Origin: Taeniopygia guttata
Taxonomy: Eukaryota; Chordata; Aves; Passeriformes; Estrildidae
Assembly: GCF_048771995.1 (NCBI RefSeq)
Contig: NC_133024.1
Span: 28,412,001 to 28,476,000 of the forward strand
Length of the DNA stretch: 64,000 nt
Reading direction: 5' to 3'
A program made the translations under genes and the position numbers. Every line of letters starts with the position of its first letter. Positions within the stretch are counted from its first letter, which is position 1. The notes under the pieces were generated by a model. It ran no database searches and was not told the origin of the DNA. It saw only the letters and a list, made by a program, of their open reading frames with translations. This document shows positions 34,916 through 44,372 of the stretch, piece by piece.

Positions 34916-35760
34916 TATTCTGCTAAAAATATTCTGCTATCTGTCTTTTCCCATCCCTTCTCAGAGTCAGCTAGAGGAACGGCTTTTTTAGTCTCATTTA
35001 TTTGTCCTGAAATGTAAATCTTTGTTTCAGTAACTGCTACATGATTTAGAGAGGGAGCTACTATCATAACTGACTGCTCATTACTATTTCTGCAGCTGTT
35101 ACTGATAAACACTCTGGCTTTTTAACTGAGCTCAGACAACTGTGGGGGATTAGATATGTGTATTGGTAGTAGTGTTACGAAAAGACATTTAAAGCCTGAA
35201 ATTCAGTCTGATTTAAAAAGCTGATTATTACAATTTGGTTGCTTCTTGGTGTATATCAAGAGAAGAAATCTCTTGATTTCAGTAAAATTAATATAAAAAG
35301 AAAATAAGGTGTTTCAGTGAATTTAATTTCTGCCCTTAAAAGACAGGTTTTTTCCCTCCTGATTTTATGTAAAAAATTCACTTTCTTTTAGAAATTAATT
35401 GCATGTCTCACTACTTTTACATTGCATTCTATGTGGCTCATGAAACTGACTCCAAACAATGAGTGCCAGTTTCTAAAACATTTCTCATCTGCAGCATCAA
35501 TTATCAACAGAAAGATTTATCATGAGTTGTATATTTTGTTTTGTTATTACTTAGGATACACCAATAATATGTTAAACAAAATGCTCAGGTGTCCCTCACT
35601 TGTATACATACTAAATTAAACTGGATTGTTGTGGTGTACAAATTTCATTTTACTTTTTTCCTCCAAACTAAAATTTCTGTGTCATGTCCTCACTCTTTCA
35701 CAACTGCTGCTATTTTTATCTTCTGCTAAAATTGTTTTGTATTTCCTTTTTACCTTTTGT
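34815..35760 (+). repeat. Internal duplication inside intron 1 of gene 1
   Basis: Two diverged copies of the late-intron segment lie at about 34815-34960 and 35610-35760. Both have a CTAA-TTAAACTGG start, then AAAATTTCT(A/G)TGTCATG and CCTCACTCTTT with a TGCTAT-TTTAT run. The extra copy makes this intron about 1.3 kb, against about 0.5 kb in genes 2 and 3. Confidence 0.65.
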
Positions 35761-35890
35761 CCCCTCTGGTTTCCAGCATTTCATGTCTGGTATATAAAGG
35801 TCTCTTACAAGCATTACCTGTTTTCTGTTTTCATTTTCTGTAGGCTGCCATCCAACAGCAGAAAATCCAAACCTCAGAAGCCCTGCTGAG

Positions 35891-36421
35891 ATGGGAAAAA
35901 TCATAGTTTATGAGCATGCTAACTTCCAGGGTATGTCCAAAGAATTCCACACCAACATTGCCAACCTAAAAGATGCAGATTGGAATGATTGTATCTCCTC
36001 AGTGAGAGTAATTGGCCATCCTTGGGTGGCTTATCAGCATGCAAACTATAAAGGACAGTTACTGGTACTTGAGGAGGGAGATCATGACTTCGTTGGTAAA
36101 AAGATGAATGACAAGATCAGCTCTCTGCAGGTGATCACTGAAAATCTGCACAATCCCCAGATCACTCTCTATGAGCATGCTGATTATCGAGGGAAGAGCA
36201 GAATAATAAGAGAAGCCACCAATCTGTCCAGGGGACATGACAATGACACCACATCTTCACACAAAGTCCAGAAAGGTGTCTGGCTGCTGTGTGAGCATGG
36301 TGATGGAAGTGGATTTCAATACATTGCCCGAGAGCATGAACACCTTCCAAATTACAAGGCAATCAAGTTCAATGACAAGCTTTCCTTCCTGCGTCCCCTT
36401 CGCCCTGGCTGTGGCTGTTAG
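35891..36421 (+). CDS. EDSP/EP37-like beta/gamma-crystallin protein, gene 1
   Basis: This 176-residue protein has two beta/gamma-crystallin domains (four Greek-key motifs) and no signal peptide. It is closest, in my judgement, to epidermal differentiation-specific proteins of amphibians and reptiles. Greek keys start at IVYEHANFQG (5-14), WVAYQHANYKG (45-55), ITLYEHADYRG (91-101) and WLLCEHGDGSG (131-141). Three copies of the Ca2+-binding pattern N/D-N/D-x-x-S/T-S are intact: NDCISS (32), NDKISS (73) and NDTTSS (118). The fourth is NDKLSF (161). The coding sequence is one exon that starts after a TAG acceptor (exon from 35844). The ATG at 35891 is in the same place in all three paralogs. It has four cysteines (34, 134, 174, 176), where the paralogs have only Cys134. 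Amphibian EP37 proteins have a further C-terminal part that is absent here. Function is inferred to be structural or Ca2+-binding in epithelium. Confidence 0.92.
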   Translation: MGKIIVYEHANFQGMSKEFHTNIANLKDADWNDCISSVRVIGHPWVAYQHANYKGQLLVLEEGDHDFVGKKMNDKISSLQVITENLHNPQITLYEHADYRGKSRIIREATNLSRGHDNDTTSSHKVQKGVWLLCEHGDGSGFQYIAREHEHLPNYKAIKFNDKLSFLRPLRPGCGC

Positions 36422-36790
36422 ATTGCAAATCCTGCAGCGCTGAGAAAAGATGCAGCTGCAGCAAGAAAATTGAGACCTTGTTCCCTGCCTCTGCTTTTGC
36501 TGCCCTTTCCCCCAGTGTCACAGGACCACCAGATATGAGAGCTCTCCTGCCCCACAAATGGCCTCTGCCATTGTCTGTAATCCATTTTGTGTGGGTGCCA
36601 ATAAAGAATCTTTTGCAATCAGCAGTGGATTTATTTTATGCAGTGTTTCGTGTAGGTAAACATTTTGCTTTCATGGTGAGATGTCTCTGTGTATCCAGAG
36701 AATGTTTTGTGCAGTCACTTGCAAATATTTTTCATGGATCTCTCCTGTAGAATTTTACCTCCTTCCAGTTTCACTGTTCAGAAACATTGC
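36422..36790 (+). other. 3' UTR, polyadenylation signal and shared downstream flank of gene 1
   Basis: AATAAA lies at 36600-36605 after a short 3' UTR that begins GATTGCAAATCCTGCAGCGC, as in gene 2. The flank to about 36780 (TTTCATGGTGAGATGTCTCT, then ATCCAGAGAATG) is shared with the flanks of genes 2 and 3, so the duplicated unit reaches about 170 bp beyond the mRNA end. Confidence 0.8.
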
Positions 36791-36902
36791 GACCAGACTA
36801 AAGAGCTTGGTAAGCATTTGGATCATTGCTGTGATGCTGAGCCAACTTTCACCTGTAACCTGTATTTAACTATCCCATGAATTCTGTATCTCAAGGCATT
36901 GA

Positions 36903-37997
36903 TCATAGAATCCTGGAATCCTATGAAGTCTGAGGCTGGGAGGTGCTTAAAGATCATTCCAACCCTTCTTTCATGGGCAATGACACCTTCCACTAGACCA
37001 GGTTGCTCGAAGTCCCATCCAACCTGGCCTTGAATACTTCCAGGGGCGAAATCCACAACCTCTCTAAACAACCTCTTTCAGTGCCTCATCAACTTCACAG
37101 TAAAGAACTTTTCCATAACATCCAATCTAAGTGTCTACTTTTTTAATTCAAAACCATTCCATCCTCATCTTGTTACTAGTTGCCCACTCAAAAAGCTGCT
37201 CCTGCTCTTTCTTATAAGCCCATTTCAAGAGCTGGAAGGCTGCAATGAGGTATCCCTGGAGCTTTCTTTTTTCTGAGATGAACAACCCCAGATTTCTCAA
37301 CCTGTCTTCATAGGAGAAGTGCTCCCACCCCATGACCATCTCCCAGTCTATGCTCTCATGTCTGGGATTGCCCCGACTCAGGTGCAGCACCTTGCACTTG
37401 GGCTTGTTGAACTTCATGAGGTAAGTATGGAATCATTTCTCAAGTTTGTCCAGGTCCCTCTGGATGGAATCCCATCCTTTTGTTGTGTCAGCTGCACCCC
37501 TCAGCTTTGTGTCATTTGCAGACTTGCTGAGGGTGTCATTGATAAAGATCTTAAAAAGTACTGGTCCCAGAACAGAGAACCCTGATGGACTCCAATTATC
37601 ACTGGTCTACTTCTGGGCATAGAGCCACTGACCACAACTCTCTGTGTGTCTATTTTCCAAATAGTTCACCCTTCAAACCCATGTATCTCAGTTTGGAGAT
37701 AAGGATGCCATGTGGGACCATGCCAAAGTTCTTAAGGAAGTCGAGGTATGCGAGTGACATTGGCTGGTTTCCCCTTTTTGATGGCTGCAATCCCTCCATC
37801 ACAGACGGCCACCAGATTGGTCAGGCATAATCTGCCCTTAGTAAAGCCATGCAGGCTGTCTTGGATCATCTTACTTGTCTTGCACATGCCTTAGAATTGT
37901 TCCCATGGGGATCTGCTCCATGATGTTCACAGGCGTATAGGTGAGGCTCACTGCTCTATAGTTCCCCAGATCTTCCTTCCTCCCCCTTTTAAAAATA
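36903..37997 (-). mobile_element. CR1 LINE, 3' portion, minus orientation
   Basis: The plus strand shows the reversed CR1 3' end (ATCATAGAATCCTGGAATCC and ACCTTCCACTAGACCAGGTT). It continues into reverse-transcriptase coding text on the minus strand, such as MKFNKPKCKVLHLSRGNPRH and SYEDRLRNLGLF. These two are joined by an internal deletion. The copy continues beyond the LTR listed next, at 38396. Confidence 0.93.
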
Positions 37998-38003
37998 AGA
38001 TGA

Positions 38004-38389
38004 TGTTACAGAATTTTTGAGAAGGAGAGGGCGTGATTTATGTCTGGAATGAGATTTGAGCTACTCCAGCCTAGGCCTCAGATTTGGGCCTTGTGAGGCC
38101 CTCTAAGACTGTGATGCAATTAGAATTTATGTTAAGGTGTGATGGGAAGCACTGGGCTGTCTGGGTGTGAAGTAGTATAGGTTTATAGTGTGAGGTTTAG
38201 GCCACCTTAAGGCAAAGGTAAACAATGTTAGCTTGCCAATGAGAGTGCCTTTGTAAACTGTAAACTATATTGAAGTGTATATAAACTGCCATCTTCTCAC
38301 TAATAAATGGAGAATGTTGCATTAACCATATTGGTTCGATGTGCGTTCTTCCTGTCCAGCTTTCCTGTTTTATGAGGACCCTGGTTTCA
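38004..38389 (+). mobile_element. Solo LTR, ERVK-like, inserted in CR1
   Basis: A 386-bp segment begins TGTTACAG and ends GGTTTCA. It is flanked on both sides by the same six bases, AGATGA (37998-38003 and 38390-38395). It holds a TATATAAA box near 38278 and AATAAA at 38302, in the order expected of an LTR on the plus strand. CR1 text stops at its left edge and resumes at its right edge. The 6-bp duplication suits class II (ERVK-type) retroviruses. No internal retroviral genes remain. It is younger than the CR1 it interrupts. Confidence 0.85.
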
Positions 38390-38395
38390 AGATGA

Positions 38396-38838
38396 TATTT
38401 CCCTTCTTCCATTCACCAAGGATTTCACCTTAAGGCCATGACTTTTCAAATATGATGGAGGGTGGCTTGGCAACAACTTGAGCCAGTTCCCTTAGGACCC
38501 TGGGATGCATGTCATCCAGTCCCATAGACTTGTGTCTTTTCAGCTTCATCAAGTGGTCTCAAACCTGCTCTTCACTTACAGTAGGAGGGATTTTGTTCCC
38601 CCAGTCACCATCTGCATTTTCAGTGACTCCAGAGGCATGGGAAAGCTGACTTCCAGTGAAGACTGAGGCAAGGAACACACTGAGTACCTCAGCCTTCTTC
38701 ACATCCATTGCCACCAGTTCTTCCATCTTGTTTACTGGCAGAGAGTGGGCATCGCACTCTACTTGGCCTTTGTTTTCTGCCCAGTGTTCTTGCAAAAGCC
38801 CTGGTGTGTCAGTCCACACAGGCACAACTACAACAAAT
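38396..38838 (-). mobile_element. CR1 LINE, continuation past the LTR
   Basis: The same minus-orientation CR1 resumes with TATGATGGAGGGTGGCTTGG. It encodes on the minus strand KMEELVAMDVKKAEVLSVF and [13 protein letters not shown], the region upstream of the reverse-transcriptase core. Together with 36903-37997 it is one 5'-truncated insertion split by the LTR. Confidence 0.88.
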
Positions 38839-38840
38839 AG

Positions 38841-38888
38841 CTTTACTCTTTGTGTTCCAGCCAGTTGTGGCTGGAACACAGAGTAAAG
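38841..38888. repeat. Near-perfect hairpin, 21-23 bp arms with a 4-base loop
   Basis: CTTTACTC-TGTGTTCCAGCCA is followed after GTTG by its reverse complement. The left arm has two extra T. It sits exactly at the junction between the CR1 copy and the crystallin exon fragment, which suggests a template-switch event during the rearrangement that joined them. Confidence 0.85.
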
Positions 38889-38894
38889 TTATTT

Positions 38895-39045
38895 CCATTT
38901 CCATGGGCTTCTGAACACCCAAGCTATATACAGGCCAGTTACTCTGGTGCTTGAGGAGGGAAAACACAGCATTGTTGGTGAGAGATGAAGGATAGGATCA
39001 GCTCTCTGCAGCTGATTGCTGAAAATCTGCACAATCCACACATGA
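38895..39045 (+). pseudogene. Fragment of an EDSP-like crystallin coding exon
   Basis: About 150 bp matches codons 45-90 of the intact genes. Readable pieces are LVLEEG followed by a frame change, then MKDRISSLQLIAENLHNPH, against MNDKISSLQVITENLHNPQ in gene 1. The beginning and end of the coding exon are missing and no promoter or exon 1 lies nearby. The first Asn of the Ca2+ motif has become Lys. It is a dead remnant of a further array member; together with the orphan promoter at 43.7 kb it may derive from one lost gene or two. Confidence 0.88.
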
Positions 39046-39049
39046 AGCC

Positions 39050-41310
39050 CAGAACACGCTGTGGTATCAACTGCTGGGCTTTGTCCCACTTTGAAATAAA
39101 CACTGCAGGCTGTGCTGACGTGTCAGCCTCTCCTGCTCCTCTGCTTGGCTCAGGTGGGCAGATGCCATGGGGATAACTCAGAATCCATGTATTTTGGGGC
39201 ACGTCTTACTGCTTTGCAGCCAGTTTCTGGTTTGCTTGCTCTGTTCACCAAAGTGGGAATTCCAAATTCAATTCCAAGAGCATCTGGCATTCTTCCTACT
39301 CTACGTATTTTATAGTAGCAAGTCAATTGGCAAATGTCACTTTCTGCCTGAAAGAGTCTGTGGAAGAACTTATTTTGGAAGTCTTATTGAAGTGCCTTGG
39401 TCGTATCTGAGAGATCCCTTTCAGAATCTGAGCATGATAATGGTGTTACACGGGCACTGTTAATAGGAGAGAGATTATTTTGGATGTCTCTATTTATATT
39501 TCCTAGGAAATATACTTAATGACATTTCCTTTTTGAAAACCACCATTTCTTAGAGAGGAAAGAAGGTATTATTTATTTTCTTGGCATATGTAACTGAGAA
39601 GTTCCTTACAGCCAGGAGCTCTCTGAAGCAGATATCTCTGAGTTTTCCCTCTGTTTCTCTTAGGCAAAGAAAATATTACCTCCCAAAGCTGCTGTTACTC
39701 TGATTTTAATCAGTGGATGTTCCTATCTGTCTCTGTCTCTCCTGGTCACCAGAGGGGCGATTTTATTCACTTTGAGGGTTGTGAGCAGGTGATATAGTTG
39801 CCCTTGGGGTGCAGTGCAGTGCAGACCAGCTGGCAATTTCTACACTGCTCAGATAGCAGTATCCTTGGAATCATGTTCTCTGGTCATCCTCACCCCTTAC
39901 CCTCATGGCAGATTTTAGGAGGCCTCTCAGAAAGATACATCACCAACATGGCATTCCCTACTGTACTTCTCTCATGAGGTTTATCCCTATAAAAGCACAC
40001 TGTGCAATACTTATGCCCAGTAAAAACTAAAGCATTGTCACCTCTTCCTGCCAACCCAGGAATAAACTGGAAGTCCCAAACCCTGCTAAACTACACATGG
40101 TATTAAAAAGAGTAAAATGATTGGTTGCAAAATCAACAGTCAGCAAAAAACCTTCACAGAGGGGATTATTAACCCAAAGTGCAAATGGATATTTGAAGAG
40201 AATGCAGTGTTAAGGAAGGTTTGTAACAAGTGATATTCCAAAAGGAGATGTCTAGACAAGAAAGCTTAGACACTATGGCTGTGACAGAGAGGTGATACAT
40301 ACACAGACTCAACTTTTCTTGGCTTGATCAGAACCTTCCTCAGAACAGGTTCAGGCATGTTTGGGTAAACAAGGAACATAAAATGTGGGCCTAAAGTCAG
40401 ATCTCGTATGCCCAGTAAAAGGTGATGTCACACATTAACCATTTATGTTATTTCTTAATGTTGCCTTTGTTTCCATGTTTCAGGGGTCTGGCACAGCTCA
40501 TTTGGATCAGCTTTGTGAGACTCTTCATCTGCAGGGCAGCTCCTTTGCCCAAGCAGCCCTCTGTCAGAGGAGTGGAGGGAAAACAGCTGGATATGCTGCT
40601 GCACATGCCTTAATCTATGGGGTTTTTTTGGCTAGATGATTCAACATTCGCTTGGGGAAACTCAAGCTCTTTTCCAAGTACAGAATTCTCTAACTTGCTG
40701 TTTGCAAGCTAGAAAGTTTATACCGTGCCTTTCTTCCTACTCATTTCATCTGGTACTGGAATTCCCACAGCATGAATTTGCAGCATCTTTTAATGTATCC
40801 AACACTAAAAAGCCACTGTGAGAAGCAGGGCTGAAACAACTTATTTTTTCCCCATGTGCATCTTCAAACACATCTTCCCTTTATCCAACAACAGAGCTGC
40901 CCCACTTTCTATTCAGTTGCTGATGCTTCCTTTATTTTTTTTTTTTCTTGGTTTCCTTTGTTAGAGTATTCCTCCTCCTTATGCTGCTGTGTTTTCTTGG
41001 CAGTGCCTTATTGACTCTTAATCAGAGCAACACTACAGCAAAGCTTAAATGAGATTCTCCATCCCTGTAAATCGAATCTCAAAAAATACAAAGCATGCTG
41101 CTCACAAAAGCAGTAATGAGAGACTTTCCTCCAGAGATCTGTAGAGGTCATCAGGAAAATAAATGTGATACAGTAAAATGTGTGCAGCTGGTTGTTCCTA
41201 TAAGGAATTCCCTTCCCTGGAGCAAACTTGTTTTTGTCATTTACATGGTCCCAGAGCCCAGTCCCAGTCTCCCCATCAAATCTATATGTTTCCAACTTAA
41301 AAAGAAGGAA
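39050..41310. other. Spacer, no feature recognised
   Basis: Sequence between the exon fragment and the next CR1 piece. Short open frames occur but none resembles a known protein. A T-rich run lies near 40935-40948. Nothing else could be supported. Confidence 0.45.
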
Positions 41311-41314
41311 GTTG

Positions 41315-41450
41315 TGGGGACCTTGTCAAAGGCCTTGCAGAAATCCAAGTAGATGACATCTGTAGCCCTTCCCTTTTCCACTGAGGTAGTCACTCCACTG
41401 TACAAGGCCAGTAGGTTATTTGAACTGTACCTTCCTTTGCTGAAGCTTGC
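41315..41450 (-). mobile_element. CR1 LINE reverse-transcriptase fragment
   Basis: The minus strand encodes [20 protein letters not shown], the CR1 reverse-transcriptase A-motif region, between short flanks of the same family ([16 protein letters not shown]). Both ends are truncated. Confidence 0.9.
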
Positions 41451-41744
41451 TAGCCGTCTCAAATCACTTCCCTGTCTTTTCTGTGCCTACAAATACAGAA
41501 AGAGAGAAGCAGGAAGCAAATTGAGTTACTTAACTGTTAACACACCTCCTTGCTGAATCACCCTAACTGAGCAAGTCAATGGTTCAGTGAGTAGGTGAAT
41601 ACTCTGATAAAAGATAAGAAATCTTTATAGAGCTCTTCTCCCTTGAGTAAGTACCATTTCTTGGAGCAGTAATGCTGTGCTGCTGGCACCAAAATGCCTG
41701 TGTTGTCATTCACACAGTGAGTACATGATAATCCTTATAAGGAT

Positions 41745-43175
41745 CAATGGAAACTGTGAACAAATGGTGACCCACAAGGGTCCATTCTGCCACCAGTGTT
41801 ATTAAATATCTTCCTTGATGTCATAGACAAGTCAGGTACACCCTCAGCAAGTTTGCAGATGACACCAAGCTGAGTTGTGTGTTGTTTTGCTGGAAGGAAG
41901 GGACTGTGAAGTGTTGGAATCTGAGGTATTGATGATTCCGAGATTGTAGAAAGTCTCTGTCTTTCTGCCCCCCTGCCAAAGAAGAAGTCATAATCTGTCT
42001 GTGCTGTTTTCAAGGTTGTTTATTCTTGCTTATCTCTAACATGTTCTGCTGCCCTGCCGCAGGTCTGTCCTGCAGGGCAGCGTGTGGGGCTCTGCCCCTC
42101 AGTGGGATGTTACAAACATTATATACCAGAAACTACCTGTGCTGTATTAACAATAATGTGCCAATATCTGTCACCTACGTTGAACAGTGTGTCCTCAGCC
42201 TAAACCAATAGAAAAATGCCAACACTACAGTGAAACATGGAGGGCATGAAGAAGGAGAAAAAGGACAAGACACACCCAATTTCCTCCATCTTGTCCCCTT
42301 TGAACCCCTAATCTAAAATCCTAAAATTTTCCTTTTGCACCCGTGCCACACTTAATTATTACTTATATCAAGCACTCAGAGCTTGTAATTCATCCTGTAA
42401 GATTGAAAACTCTTTTCCATGGACAGAGATCAGAGACAGTGTCTCTGGGGGCTCTGTACAGGGGTGTTCCCGACCCCCTGCCAGGGTCCCAGGCCTTCCA
42501 GGGCAGCCAGAGGGAAGCCCTGGATTCCCACAGTGAAGAAGGACCTCGAGAACCTTGAGAAATGGCCCGATGGGAACCCCCTAAATTTCAGCAAGGCTGA
42601 GTGCAAGATCCTGCAACTGGATGTCAGAGCAATCACCATGAGCAGTGTAGGCTGAGGAATGAATGGGCTGAGGGCAGCCCTGTAAAAAAGGAACTGAGAA
42701 CACCAGTGCATGAGAAACTGGACATGACCTGACACTTGCCACCTAGAAAGCCAGCTGTATCCTGGGCTGCATAAAATGTAGTTTGCAGGATGAGGGAGAT
42801 GATTCTTGCCTTCTACTCTGCTGTGGTGAGACTCTGCATGGAGTACTGCATGCAGATGTGGGGTTTCCTGAACAAGAGAGACACAGCCCTGTTACAGCAG
42901 GTCTAGAGGTGGGCCATGAAAATGGTCAGAGGGCTGGAGAACCTCCTACAAAGAAAGGCAGAGATACTTGGAGTTGTTCAGCCTAGAGAAGACAAGGCTT
43001 CTCATTTCAAAATATAAAGGGGCTTATAAGAAAGGCAGAGAAAGAAATTTTTACTATGATCTTTCAAGTTGAAAGAGCGTAGGTTTAAGCTAGATATTAC
43101 GAAGAAATTCTTCACTGTGAGGGTGGTGAGGCACTGGAAAAGGTTTTACAGAGAAGTTGTGGATGCCCCATCCTT
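41745..43175 (+). mobile_element. CR1 LINE, plus orientation, split by a solo LTR
   Basis: Left of the LTR it shows the GVPQG-to-FADDTK region (AGTTTGCAGATGACACCAAG). Right of it the reading continues with DLENLEKWPDGNPLNFSKAE, then CKILQL. It runs on to the 3' region (GAAATTCTTCACTGTGAGGG and GTTGTGGATGCCCCATCC). The LTR at 41912-42532 is a later insertion. The 5' part and the last 3' bases are missing. Confidence 0.9.
41912..42532 (-). mobile_element. Solo LTR, ERVK-like, minus orientation, inserted in CR1
   Basis: A 621-bp segment runs TGTTGGAATC to GGATTCCCACA on the plus strand, so its ends are short inverted repeats beginning TG and ending CA. Both flanks carry GTGAAG (41906-41911 and 42533-42538), a 6-bp target duplication typical of class II retroviruses. 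Read on the minus strand it has a TATATAAT box near 42122 and an AATAAA near 42018. The CR1 reading is interrupted and resumes exactly at its edges. It looks like a whole solo LTR with no internal retroviral sequence. Its layout resembles passerine ERVK LTRs as I remember them. Confidence 0.9.
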
Positions 43176-43234
43176 GGATCTCCCCCCTTAGTCGGTTCAT
43201 AGGCACCATCAGCTTGGGTGTGAGTGTTGTGTGC

Positions 43235-43645
43235 TGGAGGGTAAGAAGGCTCTGCAGAGGGATCAATGCACTGAGGCCAATAGTATGAAGTTCAACAAGG
43301 CTGAGGGTTAAGTCCTGCCCTGTGGTCACAAAAACCTCACACATGGTAGACAGCAGCTGAATGTGAACCAGCTGTGCCCAGGTGGCCAGGAAGGCCAAGG
43401 GCATCCTGGCCTGTATCACAATAGTGTGGCCAGCAGGACCAGAGCAGGGATTGTCCTCTTGTATTCTGCACTGGCGAGGCCACATCTCAAGTGCTGGGTC
43501 CATTTCTGGGCTCTCCACTGCAAGAAAGACACTGAGGGGCTGGAGTGAGTCCAGAGAAGGGAAATGAGCAGCTGAAGGATCTGGAGCGCAGTTCTGATGA
43601 GGAGTAGCCAAAGGAACTGGGGTTGTTCCAATTAATATGTTCCAA
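43235..43645 (+). mobile_element. CR1 LINE fragment upstream of the orphan promoter
   Basis: Plus-strand CR1 text includes GGCCAGGAAGGCCAAGGGCA, AGCAGGGATTGTCCTCTTGT, CTGGCGAGGCCACATCTCAA and GACACTGAGGGGCTGGAGTG. A similar CR1 stretch lies the same way upstream of gene 3 (61146-61803), so the CR1 may have been part of the duplicated unit. Confidence 0.88.
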
Positions 43646-43689
43646 TTACTATGGTTCAGAAGGCCTCTGAAGGAGGACAAACATGAAGC

Positions 43690-44372
43690 CAAGTTCTAAA
43701 GTTATCAGGTCACTCACATGTCAGTGGAATTTTGAACCAGAGCAATGAGATGCCTGGTTGTAGGGCATTGAAACCAAGATAGAATATTTAATGATTTTTG
43801 ACCCCTGAGCATGATATTGACCATTCCCAGTACCTTGGAATTGGGTGATTCACACTTTCACTTCTGTGCAAGTATAAATATAGGAAGATGAGATGCCCTT
43901 CCCAAACAGCACTGGAGGAATTGCCCTCAGCTCTCCCCGGCCCTGCAGCTGGCATCGAGGTAAGAGGCACACTTTGCACAGGAGAGCTGGGAGGTTTCCT
44001 GGGCAGGTGCTGTGGAATGCAGGGGAAGGGAAGGAGGCTTCAGCGTTGGGCTGAGAGCTGCAGCACAGACGGGAGGCTCTGCTGTGTGCATGTGCAGAGA
44101 CTGAACCCATCCTTCAGGGCACGAGGAGATGGCTGCTGCAGGAGAAACAAACCTTACCAAGGGACAGGGTGGAGGGGGCCAGGGATACACAGTTGTGGGG
44201 GATGAATGTGAGAGTATTTTACAACTTACACTGGGGGATATCTGTAAACCAACACATACATCTAATTAAAACTGGGTAGTTATGTGTACATAGCTCATAG
44301 TACATTGTCTTCCAAATGAAAATTTCTGTGTCATGCCCTCACTCCTTTGCAGATGCTGCTATGTTTATTCTG
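43690..44372 (+). pseudogene. Orphan EDSP-like unit: promoter, exon 1 and intron start, no coding exon
   Basis: TATAAAT lies at 43873-43879, exon 1 ends GGCATCGAG at 43959 and the GTAAGA donor follows. The conserved intron block (43960-44372) matches units 1 and 2 to TGCTATGTTTATTCTGG. Similarity then stops about 150 bp short of where exon 2 should begin, and no beta/gamma-crystallin coding sequence follows before 47.8 kb. The promoter looks as intact as those of the live genes, so it might still be transcribed. Confidence 0.8.
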
